Assembly: GCA_021234155.1 (NCBI GenBank)
Contig: JAJEKV010000015.1
Location: forward strand, 1,524,852 to 1,588,851
Direction: 5' to 3'
Origin: Isoetes taiwanensis
Taxonomy: Eukaryota > Streptophyta > Lycopodiopsida > Isoetales > Isoetaceae
Length of the DNA: 64,000 nucleotides
Part shown: piece by piece, positions 23,440 to 35,699 of the stretch
Layout of the letters: every line of letters starts with the position of its first letter
Numbering within the stretch: the first letter of the stretch is position 1
Notes under the pieces: generated by a model
What the model saw: the letters and a program-made list of their open reading frames with translations, nothing else
What the model was told of the DNA's origin: nothing
The model's database searches: none
Position numbers and translations under genes: made by a program

Positions 23440-24828
23440 TGATATAATATTTTCCACAAAGCAAGGCCTACCATTGAGGAAAATGGAATATTTCTAGAAT
23501 ATTCGCTCACCAACCACATAAAACAGAGGAGGATAAACTATTATTTGGGCATGTCTTATTTGTACTATTACATCGTACAAAGTGTCAAACAAGGTGGTAA
23601 GGACGTCCAAAATTTTGTCATGTTCTAAATGGACATCACACTTTGAATTCAGATAAGAGGCGAGCTCCTCTGCCGCATGCTTCGGCTGTCCTAAAAAAAG
23701 GTTGAAAGAAAAAAGAACTGATGACGAAGAGGCAGGGCCGGAATGGATTGATCATATTGCAGCTCGGATTGTGAAGCTTGGAGTGGACGGATTGAAGCTT
23801 GGATTGCAGGTCGGAATTGAAGCTTGGATTGCAGGTATTTGTAGATCGAGTCTGTCTTGTGAATCTGGAAGTCTGAGTGTTAGTCTTGAATCTGCTATCC
23901 GGAACTATCTCCTATCTGTTTCTGTCTGTTACTATCCGGAACTACATGTTTCTACTATCTATTTCTATTATCCGGAACTGTTGGAGAAATCCGGAACTGT
24001 AGGAGAAAACTGGAACTGTTTCAATCTGTTTGTACTCTACTTCATGTTTCTACCTTTGTTAATCCGGAACTTTGCTTCATGTTTCTTCCTCTGTGAATTC
24101 GAAACCTCTGTTAATCCAACCTGTAATTGAAACCTCTGTTAATCCGAAACCTGTTATCCGAAACTTGTTAATCCGTTTTCTCTGTACCATTAATCCGAAA
24201 CCTCTGTAATTACCTGGAATGACCTCTCTGTCATGAAAAGTATTTTACAATGGTCTATGAATGGTTGTCTACGAATTTTAAAAAGTATTGTCTATGAAAA
24301 GTATTTTACAATGGTCTTTACAATGGTTTCTATCAATGGTCTTTACAAAAATGATTTCTATCAATGGTTTTTACAAAAGTATTTTCTTATAATATAGTTT
24401 TTAATAATAAGACATGTCTTATTTCTATGTAGTGGAAAACTGTGAATATAAGACACATCTTATATCAATAAGACGTGTCTTATAATAATGTAATGGAAAA
24501 CTGTTTTTTTTAAGACATGTCTTAAGTATGACATGGAGCCCAAAAAGGTGTCTTATAATTATGTGACAGCCATAAAATAAGACTGCCGTGGAAAAAGGGC
24601 CTATAACTTACGTTTTTTTCTATCAGATTTTTTCCAGCATCCAAAAATTTAGACCAGCAATTTCTAAAGTGGATCAGACAAACAAAGGATTTATCCAGGT
24701 ATTTTTTGAACCCTGGCTCAAATTCCAGGGGATATGATGCCTTGCCACTAGTTTTCGCCTTGCAATTAGTCTCCATTAACAGAGGGACATTGAATTGCAT
24801 CATTCTATTTATTTTTGTGTTTTGCAGG
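23440..24828. other. Upstream region of the 24.8-kb gene, repeat-rich
   Basis: Contains irregular repeats of TATCCGGAACT and TTAATCCGAAACCTCTG at 23890-24200, AAAAGTATTTTACAATGGTCT at 24235-24390, and AAGACATGTCTTA-type motifs at 24410-24540. The last are palindromic. A splice acceptor (TTTTGCAG) at 24821-24828 ends this stretch, so an untranslated first exon may lie within it. Confidence 0.45.
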
Positions 24829-26616
24829 AGATTATTCACGTCATGGGAACAATGAGCAATGTGCTACTTTATTTTCAATACGGTTTAGCAATATGGCAGA
24901 TCCTTCAGGCTACTCCGCTAGCTAGGATCATATCAGGTTTGGTAAAATCGTGCATGTTAAGAGTATTAGCCAGCTTCCCGGGTCTTGGGTGGATTCGTTT
25001 CCAATGCTTAGGACGATATAATCTGAAAAAATTATCAGATATTGACGTAGCAGGCCAAGGCTGGTACAGCCCACCTAAGAGCATCGCCACCATTTACAAG
25101 GGAAGAAATGCCAGCGCAGAACTAACAGAAGCCCATAGTGGTTTTAAAGCCGTTGTAACTCTGGGTCAAAGAACGGAGGAATATTTCCTGGCCTACGATA
25201 CCCATTATAAATTTGTGCATCATGCTTTGGAGAACCAGGTTTTGTTTGAAAAAGAGAGGAAAACTATCACCAGGCGGTTCAGTTTGGTTGAGCTCTATGA
25301 TCCATTTGAGGCCTTTGATAAGATCCTGCTCCATGACCATTTTTATGGAATGGATCTGGCTGGAGAGCCAGAGGAACCATCCCCATGGAGCTTGCCTGCA
25401 GTTTTCTCAAAAGACGAGACAAAGCTTCTGTCGTCTTTGAACTTGTTGGGTATTTATTTTAATAATCGGCAGTGGGTAAGCATGCTTCTTACAGCGATTT
25501 CGGCCGTTTTACAGTTCTCGCTTACGTTGAGAAATTGGGTGTATGACATGGCTGAACTAATGTTCAAAACACTGTTATATGCTGCGTTGAACAGGAGTCC
25601 GCTCTGGTTTAGAAGAGTTTTCTATAAACTTGCAGAGGCGTGGATCCCTGGTTTGACCCCGTCCGATTCCTTCAGTTTAATACACAACCGGAAGGAAACT
25701 ACCCATTTTTACACGATCGGAGCAGCAAGAATCACAGGGCTAGATTATGCAGGCAACTTTAGAGACTCTTCTTTTGTGGATAGAAATCATATGCCTACAA
25801 TCGATGATTGTACTATAAAATACATACCACGTTCTGTCAATAGTGACAGTTGGGCATACTTAGAGGTAAAGATAAACGTCAGAAATGATCCTTATAGCTG
25901 GAGGGCAGCAGTGAAGGCAGGATCTGTTGAAATATCAAACTTGATAGATTATGTAGCCGATGGCAGAAAAGCTCAAGATGTTTTGATTGCATTTGATTGC
26001 CAATCTGCCCAATATGATAGACTTACAAGCCTGAGGAGCATAGACAATTTAGTCGAGACTCTTCACATACTCTTATGGTCCATAAAAGAGCAGTCCGGGA
26101 CAAGGTTGGTTATTGCTCTTTTTAGTTTTTTTTTTCCCCTTAAATTATATAATATTATATAACTTATTTTTTCTAGAACATTAACTTTTAGTAGTTCTAC
26201 CAACATTTTCCTTGATTCTAGCCCCGGAGCACATCGACTCACTAGCGACTCAAATGGGCAACTACTAGGTCAGTAGTTTCTCTATCTAGATCCTACTTTT
26301 TATTTCTGGTGTTTAAATGGTGATGTTGTGATGTGGCATAGGTGAAGTTAGTGAGTTCACAAATCATCTAGTTGAATCTTCAACAATAGATATAGCAGCC
26401 CCTGGTCCAATGCCAAAATCATCTACTGCTATTCCTATGGACTCAAATAGGCAACTATTAGGTATAGTTTCTTCTAAGCCCTACTTTTTAGTACTACGTT
26501 GTTCAAATGGTGATATTGTGAAAGTTGTAGGTGGAGTTAATGGGTTCACAAAACATCAAGTTGAATCTTCAACGATAAATATATCAGCCCCTGGTCCAGT
26601 TAACGGTACTCCTTAA
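24829..26616 (+). CDS. Four-exon gene of unknown family, 504 residues
   Basis: Exon 1 begins after TTTTGCAG at 24828, with the first ATG in context at 24843, and runs to 26104. Exons 2-4 are 26222-26268, 26342-26461 and 26531-26616, all with AG/GT borders. The sum from the ATG is 1515 bases, exactly 505 codons with the stop, and the frame is kept across all three introns. The protein has an N-terminal hydrophobic segment (about residues 5-35), a middle hydrophobic stretch (WVSMLLTAISAVLQFSLTL), and a globular C-terminal part with DVLIAFDCQSAQYDRLTSLR. I recognise no domain. The tail exons 2-4 are repeats of one another and encode Ser/Pro-rich sequence with DSNGQLLG, DSNRQLLG and VESST. It is the only long, unbroken, non-transposon reading frame here and is probably a host gene; expression is unproven. 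Confidence 0.62.
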
Positions 26617-26650
26617 CGGTACTCGTGTGGACTCAAATAGGCAACTATTA
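26222..26650 (+). repeat. Tandemly repeated exon-intron unit, about 190 bp
   Basis: Three successive units share exon sequence ending GACTCAAATRGGCAACTAYTAG followed by a donor and an intron containing CTACTTTTTA and GTTCAAATGGTGAT. The exons are phase 1 at the internal borders, so each duplication keeps the frame. The third unit carries the stop codon at 26614, and exon-like sequence continues to 26650. Confidence 0.78.
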
Positions 26651-26848
26651 GGTTAGTACTTTCTCTATCTGAACCTTTCTGTTTAGTTATATGTTGTTTA
26701 AATGGTATTGTGATTCATATAAACTGGGAAATTAACATTGCTTATGGATTTAGTAGATAGTTTATCTAGCCAAATTAAGTCCCTTATGATGGGGAGAAGG
26801 ATTCTAGAAAGCTGTTGGAAATAATAAATGCTTGTTATGTTCACGTAA

Positions 26849-28500
26849 TTTTTTTTTTTTTTTTTTTTTTTTGGAAGGTAAGGTTGTTGCTTTTTATTGA
26901 TATAAAAGTTTAAGTACAAACAGCGTGATGTCTAGTACTTGTAGACTTCCCTTCAACTTCTTCTCCAAATGGATACTATAGGAGTGGAAGTCTAATTTCT
27001 TAGACTAAAGCCCATATGGCTAAATGGAAAGATGGGCAAAATAGCACCAGTAGAAGTTGTTCTTCCACATATATCCAATGCACTTGCCTCCAAAAAATTG
27101 GCCCTACGATCCAAAGTGAAAGCATGTAATTTGTGTAGCAAGGAACCTAATGTGAAGTCAAGGTAAAATACTTATATGATACTTGGGATGAAGCTCCACC
27201 CCGAAATCAGTAATTTTGTCGCTGCAGAACACATCACCAAAACTACCTCTAAGGATGAACATCTGTACCTAGCACTCTTGCATCTCGCCCTAATAGGTCT
27301 TGTCAAAGCAGTGGGTCAACCTTGGGGTAATTCAAAGTCCTCCCCTCTGGTTCGCTATGGCTTTCCCAAAGCATCCATTAAGTTCACCTGTCGACAGCAA
27401 AGCAACCCTTAGCTGGGACAAGGGAGCACAGGCCAAACTGATGCCCAAAGACAATGGCTGATAAGAAAGGAGCTATCAAACATTTTCCGAAAATGACCAC
27501 TTGTTGCAATCCCCTATAGATCATTCCTCCAAAGACATACCTCAAGCCTTGAAGCAAGTTCCCGAAAAATATTCCTGAAGAATGGCCTTCAAGAAGGTAT
27601 AAACACAAGATATTCACCTATCTCCCGCGAAGATCTCCTCAGACAAAGGACAACAAAAGGAACCTGTAATGGTCACCATTCACTTCTTCTTATAGTGACA
27701 TAGTACTATGAGGAACCTCTACATTAAAACCCTAACCCATCAGCTATGAAGCACACCCCTAAAAATATTCATGTAAAATGTAGATCTCAGAAATGGCAAG
27801 GTCACACCTTCCTGTGCCACCAAATGCTATAGCTACAGTGAGCATTTATAGTCCCTTTTTGATCAGCCTTTGCAAGAGGAGTTCCAAACAAGCTAGAACC
27901 AAGAGGGCGCATCCAAAAGAAGGCAACTATCAGTATGGCAGATCTCGATTGTATGGAAGACAGCAAACCAAACAGATAGAAAAGTCTCGAGGCAGTCAGC
28001 TAAGAAAACCATGATGAGTAAGTACTAATTGTAAACCCGAAAGAAAGAACTACATAAGGAGTTGGTTGGAAAGATAGAATAAAAATGTGGGCATTAGAAG
28101 AGCGAGCCAGGGACAAAAGAGCTAAAATAACAGATCAAAATACAGAAGAACAACCTGCGACTGAATAGCAGATCCAAAACTAGGCAATAAATATCCTGAA
28201 AGATGTAAAAAGAAATAAAAAAGAAAGACCACTACATTATCAGAACGGAAGAAGAATCATTAAAATAAATGTAAACAACCAAAAGCCAAACAAGATGAAC
28301 TCAGAGATGCAACAAAACCAGCAGATACATGCTGGACAATTAAACTCCCTTTCAAGACTAGAAACCCTACTACAAAATTGTGGAAAACCTAGCATTTCAT
28401 GGCTTTTGCGCTAGAACAGGGGAAAAAAGAAGAGATGCTTTGAACATCTCAGAAACCTGTCCACTGCGTGCTTCCCGCAACCAGCTCTCTCGATTCGTCT
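26849..28500 (-). mobile_element. Minus-strand retroposed sequence with poly(A) at 26849
   Basis: A run of about 24 T at 26849-26872, read on the minus strand as poly(A), is preceded by an AATAAA signal about 20 bases upstream (CAATAAAAAGC). This marks the 3' end of a retroposed transcript or LINE running to the right. Its extent is uncertain; 28500 is a guess based on sequence character. I recognise no protein in it. The frame at 27384-27617 is short and hydrophobic. Confidence 0.45.
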
Positions 28501-28842
28501 TCGAGGATCAGTAGGGGTCAGAGCCTCTACTATTGCCCGAAGTTCCATATACGCCATCCATCAATACATAATTAGTATATTTGTCCATTGTGATACCGTA
28601 TATATTGGGGAGGGGCACTAGTTTCGCATGTGCTGCTTCTATTTTATCCATACATGTCAAATGTATAAATGGCACGGTTGTCTCATGTTCTTGCTTAGGA
28701 TTGGACATTATGGTATGGCATGGTTTTCATGTTCTTAATTAAAATTAGACATTATGATATGGTTTTACATGAATATGATATGTTTCTCTGCATAATTCTC
28801 TTTGTAAAGTCTGGCATGGCTTGAGATTCATTTGGGAATTGT

Positions 28843-29320
28843 TGTGATGACCATACGAGTATTGTATATACAAAGATGGTCTTTATACAGATACAAAAGT
28901 GTAGTTGCACGAGGCCGGCTTCAAACTTGTAACTCTCTAATTACAAGCCACGTACCTTTGCCAATTGAGCTATCTTTATCCCTTGACGATATTACCTTGC
29001 ATCTTTCTCATATGCGCATCTGTTTCTAGGAGTTCCTAGAACATTCCAGAACCTAGCAGAATCCTATCCACTAGAGAGTGGTGCGATCCCGAAATTGGTC
29101 TAGATATATATAAAGGAGTCTCATTCTTGTCGAACCATTCCAGTTCAATGCCAGTCTTGAGCCTTCTAGCGAGTCAAGTATTTCCAACATTCCATCGTAC
29201 TCTTTGTGTATTTCTTGTGACACTGTCTTTCCTCTTGTTTTTGCATAGGTTCATGAATCGCTTACTGGTTCTTGTCTGCTCTGAGCCTAAGTATTTTTTT
29301 TTTTATTATTATTAGGTTTG
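28843..29320 (+). repeat. 5' LTR of an old chromovirus
   Basis: It starts TGTGATGACCATAC and matches the start of the 3' LTR at 35067 (TATAATGACCATAC) for over 200 bases. A TATA-like ATATATATAAAGG lies at about 29105. The right border is not precise. The LTR contains an antisense tRNA-Thr-like sequence at 28900-28985. Confidence 0.75.
28900..28985 (-). repeat. tRNA-Thr-like sequence within the 5' LTR
   Basis: On the minus strand this reads with an A-box-like TAGCTCAATTGG, an anticodon-loop-like CTTGTAA (anticodon TGT, Thr) and a B-box-like GTTTGAAGC, spaced about as in a tRNA. Stems are imperfect and there is no intact acceptor stem, so this is not a functional tRNA gene. The same arrangement occurs in the 3' LTR at 35120-35205. 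Confidence 0.6.
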
Positions 29321-29333
29321 GTGCTTTTGTCCC

Positions 29334-32300
29334 AATGGAGGATATCTCATCCTTATCACAGCAGGTCCAGCAGCTTGCGCAAGTGTGTCAGTAGTTGCAA
29401 TTAGAAGATAAGGAGCTCATGGAATCGGTAGCCAGCCTCTAACTCTAGAGTGAGGCCATCAGAGCCTAAGATTAGTTTGCCAGAGAAGTTTGACAACACT
29501 CAGTCCAGGGTATAAATTAAGAATATTCTAGGTGATAGAACATAAACTTGGTTTGGCTATATTTGCATTGAAGTCATCTAATTCTTATTTATACTTTGGC
29601 TAAAGTTCTGAAGAAAGATAAGCAAAAGTCTAACCAAAATTATAAGGATTTTAGATTTTTGATGAAAATTTTGTAAAAGTTGAACTAAATTATCAGAATT
29701 CGACTAAAAGTAAGAAAAATACCCTGGAAAGTTGTAAATGCTTTGACGAATCTTTCAACAGTTTTGAGCCATCTTGTTTATATATGGCTAAATTTATTTT
29801 TTGAAAGTTTTGTCCCTCTTAAAAATCGCCAAAATCCTAATAGTCAAGCTCAAGCCAATTGGCGAAGAATAACCACTAATTTATTCCATGACTCGGTCCA
29901 AACTTCACTATCATTTGAATCAGATCCGGCAGCTCTATCCTCATAGGTATCATGCGAGTTGGATTGATTGCTTCTCTTCTCAGGGCCAGCTAGTATATGC
30001 ATTGGAATTTTCCCAAATTCTTATAGATACTACCTGCAACGATGCTACTCTTCGAGATTGTTGTCAAAGGGACTTACATGAGGATGTGAAGGATATGTTG
30101 CTGACTACGGAGGATCCCAGGATGCCTAAAAAGCTATAAAGTTTGGAGTTCGCTGTTTTATCAATCTTTTTGAGAGTAGACAAGAAAGACAGAAGCGTTG
30201 GCCACATGCAAGCCGAGAGATCATGAGAGATTGCACGAGAGATAAATTGAGAGGAGAGATAATGAGAGTGATGTGAGAATCCACTTAGTGGGCTCTCACA
30301 TTGGGAGACAGTTTGCCCATAACTATTGTTAGGGGCATTTCCATCGTATTTAACATGTCAGTTTTGTTTTTTTACACCCATAAAAGTTTTTGGGGCCCCG
30401 TAAAATGTTGAGGGCTCTTCTTATCTTCTTCCTGACAGCTATGGCGTCGGTGCCCCTTCCGTTTTCCGTGACTGCAGGAGTAGTTTTCTTTATGTGGTTT
30501 AACAGGGGAATGGGCCATCAAGCTTTGCCTGCCACAAATTGCTATTGTTATAAATTGCATTTGTAGATGACTAACATTCTAAAATGGTTCGTAATAAATC
30601 CTTTCTACTTTCACAAGCTTTGTTTGGGTTGTTTTCATCCAAGCTTTTTGCTGAAGCTCTATTTCTTTGTAATAGTCTGTTATTTGATCACTTTTTCAGA
30701 GATGGGGTTTTCAATGCAAGCATAAAACAAAGTAAATACAACAAAAACAAGAACCACTTAAGGATTCAAGCTATCATTGAGAAAGAAATCATCATGTTCT
30801 TACATAACTATGATCTATTAGGGCTAAAGTAGGCTGTAATGCTCTGCCTAGATGCTATCTTTAAGCATTTGGAAGATGGTATTGAGGTAGATCCTGCAAC
30901 TGCAAAGCTGAGAATTATTCTAAAATAGAGAAGAAAGACGTATTCTGAAACCCTAAGGGGTTGTATCTGGAAAAATTGGAATCCTCCCGGACTGCATATA
31001 GAAAACATTTGTGCATGTGGCCGATGCAAGAATCAGCTTGCTTCTCTAACTTCGCCTCCCATGTCCTCTAAGTTAGATTGACTTGTACCTATGCGATCAT
31101 ATGTTATGAGGTCCCTCGTCCACTGCTGAGAAATAGCGCCAAAGAGAAGCCAAATTATGCCTTCATTGCAGTGGGGTCGGACATACTACTTGTGAATATC
31201 CCGTTAAGCATTCAAATCGGTCGGAAAACTTCAGGGACCAGTCGAATAATAGGAGTCTCTCGATAGCTGGCCGACATTTCTAAGGCTTCTTCTACATGGG
31301 ATAAAGGGTTTATTCCTTCTAGAAAGGTCGGAAAAGAATTTTTTTTTATCTCTATATCATTGGAGTCAGAGGTTGGGAAGTTAGATGCATTCGTGCAACT
31401 CGATAGTGGTGCAAATGCTTGCTTTATGGATAGCGTGTTTGCTACCAAGCATACCATTTCAAGAAGCCGGATTGAGCATCTCAGTTCGGTTGATGTGATT
31501 GATGGATGTGAAATCTCCTCCAAAGTAGGCACAGAATGTACTACACCTTCTCGGGTGGTTCTACTCGCAGTAGCTTCTTATAACATTTCTTTCAATCTCA
31601 TCGCTAGTCTACATGCACCATTAGCCTTAAGTCTTCCCTGGCTTGAATTGCATAACCCATATATTGGTTGGCACTTTAGATTATTCCTCTTTGTTGGCTC
31701 TAGACCTAGTTCCAGTTTGTTCACAATTCTTGCCTTTATGCCAACACCTAATCTAGTCAAGGCAGTATCGTAGAATCCCTATTCCGCTCTTGTTCATTTT
31801 CTGGTTCCTAGTTCTGTTCTATATCCTGATCATGTTCCTGCTCCAGTTCATGCCCCAGATTCTGTCCATGTTCTGGATAATGTTCCAATTCTTGTTTTTA
31901 CTCCTGCCCTTGCTCCTGCTCCCATTTAATTTTCTATTTCTGAGGAGACTAATCACGCCCTCAGTTCTGTATCTCGAATACTTCTCTTCATGAGTTTATT
32001 AAGTCAGGAAGGCGATATTCCAGTTCAGTATTTGCTATTCAGGTTTATCCAACAACTAGTTCTGCATCGGTGAAGTCTGCTCCACTGCTTTCAAATAAAT
32101 ATCGCGCTTCTAATGTTTTCAATAAAGTTAAAGCCAGCAAACTTCCAGAGCATCGTCTATATGATTGTCCTTTTGATCTGCAGCTAAGATATTATCTCTC
32201 GTTGATTTTGTGATCAATTACCATCCTGGATCCCTCCAAGGGAAGCCTGATGCCTTGTCTCGATGCTCCTACCTTGAGCTCAAGTTGAGTGATCCCTCAT

Positions 32301-35020
32301 TTGACCAATAATTACAGGTTATTCTAGGGCATGATCGCTTCCAATTTATGGCCACTACTTTGTTCGAGAGGTCTCATGATACATCCTTGTTGGAGTTTGT
32401 TTCGGTGTCTCTCTCCTTTGATTCCTTGGCTCAAGATGTATTTCCACATCTTGGCTTGGCATCATCTTCTAACCACGATTCCGTTAATTTGAAATTATTC
32501 CACATTTCATTTTTTTGAAAATGGCATAAAAATTCGTCTTTCACACTTGATTTTGAGGTTCTTTGGAGTAAAAGATAGGATTTTAAGGCTCCAATTTCCA
32601 AAGAATCTGGTTTAAGATTGATCAAAGCATTAAAATGCGAACATAAAATACGCATTCAAAATTAATTTTATGAAAATTTCACAGATATATAGTAGAAAAT
32701 GGTCTATTTACACGAACCTTAGCTGTAGAAAAGTTAAGATTCTAACCTTTCAGACCAATATATTAGGTCCAATTCGAGGTCGCATTGCAAGAATAGAGAC
32801 CCTTCTCTGCCACATCTCGCGCTTAACACGAGAATTGATGCAAAAATACAAATTTTAGCTGTAAAAAAACTAAGATTCTGACCTTTCGGATCAATATACT
32901 ATGTCCAATTGGAGGTGGCATGGCAAGGATAGCATACTCTTCTTTGCCACATCTCGCGCTAAGCGCGAGGGTTAATGCAAGAATTTAAATTTTAGTTGTA
33001 CAAATTAGATGCCACATGGCAAGAATAGCAACATTGGCTTCCCTTCATTTCTCATATAATCTGAAAGCAGATAATTAAAAGCATTCCAAGAGTATTATAC
33101 ATGAACTTTTTGCAAAACGAATCGATTTGACAATACCCATTTCTCAATTTCAAGTCTAAAGCACCCATGTCATCCATTATAGCTAAGAATTTCTGGATAG
33201 ATGAAGAAAAGAGGTGATTTTCTTACCTCAATTTGCAAAGAGCTGAAGAGCTTTGATTTCCCTTGCCTGGCTGCATCATCAAGGTAAATCTGTCAAACAC
33301 TTGCCAAACTAGAACCCATCAAACTATAGAAGGTAAGAATAGGAGCTCGCGCATTGAGGCTCCAGTAGAGGCGCCAAGAGTTCATATTGGTGCCAGGTGC
33401 CAGGAGCTCACTCAGCGCTAGGCGCCAGGAACTTGCATTGGCCGCCAGGCACCAGGGGAAGAAAAAAGAGAGAAACAATAAAACTTGCATGACCGCTAGG
33501 CGCCAGGCGCCAGATAAAGACGTTCCCATTCAAGAAGAAAAAAGAACCAACTTCACCCTAAAATTTGTACTCCGTGGGAAGCCTATAACACTCGGCGGGA
33601 AATCCAAATTTTAATAGTAGGTGGGAAACTCAAAAGTAACACTGGGCGGGAAGCTTAAAACCAACACTCGGGGGAAAACCAAAATTTAGAACTAGGCGGG
33701 AACCCTGAAACTGACAACCCCGAAACTGACAACCCTGAAACTGACACATGGGGACCCCGAAACTAACAACCCTAAAACTCATACCCGGTGGTTCAAAATC
33801 GTGGAATAATTTCAAATTAATAGAATCGTAGTTTTCTTAACAAATGCGGTTGGACTATGATCATTTTGGGGTTCGAGACTTCTGTTTCATGATGGACTTC
33901 TGTATATTTCCAATGATGCTTCCAGGCTTTGGGTTCTCCAGGCTTGTCGTGACTTGCCTCTTGTTGAACACTTCTAAGTTACTAGTAGAGACTATTGGTG
34001 GCCTAGGCTTTGCCACTCTGTCGAAGTTTTCATTCGATCCTGTGATACTTGTTATCGAGCGAAGGTTCCGAGACATCTTTTTTATGGTCTTCTTCAGCCG
34101 CTTCTTATTCCAGATAGACCTTGGAAGATCATTTCTGTAGATTTTATTTTGGAGTTGCCACTATCTCTAGGTTATGATGCCATCATGATTGTTGTTGGTT
34201 GCTTATTTTAAGATAGCTCATTTTAGTCCTTGTAATGTCACTATAACCAACGAGGTGAGTGATCGATCTTTTTTCATGGAGTATTTAGACGTCATGAATT
34301 GCCAGACGCTAACACCAGTGATCATGAACCTCAGTTTGTCGCGTGTTTTTGAAAGCGAGTTTTGGAGCTATTACATGTCGACCACTCATTGACTTTTGAT
34401 CATCATCTATAAACTAATGGGCAAGCAGAGCTCACCAATCAGACTCTAGAATAATATTTGAGATGCTTTATCAGTTAACGGCAGGATTATTAATTTGATT
34501 AGCTTGCATCAATTGAGTTTTCTTATAGTAACTTAATACATGTGTCCATGGGCCAAACCCCGTTCTTTTTGGTCTCGTGCCAATATCCTCGTTGGTCTCT
34601 TAATGTCATGCGCTACCACTCTGTAACTCCTAGTGCTAAAACTCCTAATGCCAATCTCGGCTTGGATGCATAGGGACCTCCCTATCTTATGTCCCTGCAA
34701 CAAGTTAACTATCGCCCCCTTAGTCCTTATCGAATTACAGCTCAGATCAATGATGTTGCATTCTGGCTCAAGCTTTCTCTAGTTGTCATTTCCTAGATCG
34801 AATTCCTCCACCACCTCCATTAGTGGAAATTGATGATCATGGAGCAATTTGAAGTTTGAGAAATTTTAGACTCCAAGTTCCTGCGGCATCGTCTTTATTA
34901 TTTCATTGATTAGGAAGGATATTCTCCAAGTGAATGAACCTAGAAACCTACCGAGAATCTATTTAACATTCTTGACATAATTGCAGAGTTTCATCGCACT
35001 ATCCGAATAAGCCATGTCCG
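29334..35020 (+). pseudogene. Decayed chromovirus gag-pol with canonical chromodomain
   Basis: The order is complete but every domain is broken by stops and shifts. Gag starts at the ATG 29334 (MEDISSLSQQVQQL) and continues near 29888-30139. The protease at 31360-31690 has DSGANACFMD and ends LPWLELHNPYIGW. The RNase H end near 32210 reads YHPGSLQGKPDALSR. Integrase near 34020-34190 has CDTCYRAKVPRH and VDFILELPLSLGYDAI. A chromodomain near 34870-35010 has EILDSKFLRHRLYYFID and a FHR end. The protease style and the canonical chromodomain resemble the Tcn1-like chromoviruses described from non-seed plants and fungi. Most of RT is not recognisable. Confidence 0.8.
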
Positions 35021-35051
35021 AGTACTTCAGCTCTACAAACTTGTCGATGTT

Positions 35052-35066
35052 ATGGAAGGGGGATGG
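35052..35066 (+). other. Polypurine tract of the old chromovirus
   Basis: ATGGAAGGGGGATGG, purine-rich apart from two T, directly before the 3' LTR start TATAATGACC. Its place supports the reading of the repeats at 28843 and 35067 as LTRs. Confidence 0.75.
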
Positions 35067-35330
35067 TATAATGACCATACCTGTATTAGATTTTTATGTA
35101 CAAAGGTGGTCGTCACACAGATACAAAAGTGTAGTTGCGCAAGGCCGGTTCAAATTTGCAACTCTTTAGTTGCAAGCCACATACCTTTGCCAACTGGACT
35201 ACTCCTTGAGGATATTACCTTGCATCTTCCTCATATGCACATCAAGTTTTAGGAGGTTTTGAAACATTCTAGAACTTAGGTGCTTCTGCAATACTTGGCA
35301 CGATCTCATCCATTAGAGTGGTTCCATTCC
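35067..35330 (+). repeat. 3' LTR of the old chromovirus (recognisable part)
   Basis: Aligns with 28843-29090 including the tRNA-Thr-like part (B-box and A-box read on the minus strand at 35120-35205). Similarity fades after about 35330, so either the LTR is truncated or the rest has diverged. Confidence 0.72.
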
Positions 35331-35699
35331 GTTATGGATCATTCTGGCATTAATAAGGCATTATATTCTATAATATGGATGGTTGTTACATCAATGTTCT
35401 AGTTTTGCACTAACATTGCTTAGTTGGTTCTAGAAGTGGGACTCTGATAAGGCGGTCATGGCTGTTATGTGCATGCAATTGTTTACTAATTCCTTGTAGA
35501 GAACCTCAAACTCCACTTAATTTTTAAAGCTAATTCTTTTGATTATGATGTAGGCAGTTCTGAAGGAAGCGGAATGTAGCAGAGAAGCCGATGGGTGTAA
35601 ATAAATTGCAGGCCATGCTTTAAGAGACCTTGTGTGCCTTATCAATGATTTTATGATTTTGTGTGTAAAGTTGAGCATTATTGAGTATGATCCTTTGAA

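Noticed and set aside
24905-25340. Minus-strand frames over exon 1 of the unknown gene
   Set aside because: Short and opposite to a 1.3-kb unbroken exon with consistent splice sites.
28900-28985. A functional tRNA-Thr gene
   Set aside because: Stems are imperfect, there is no clear acceptor stem, and the same sequence occurs in the other LTR.
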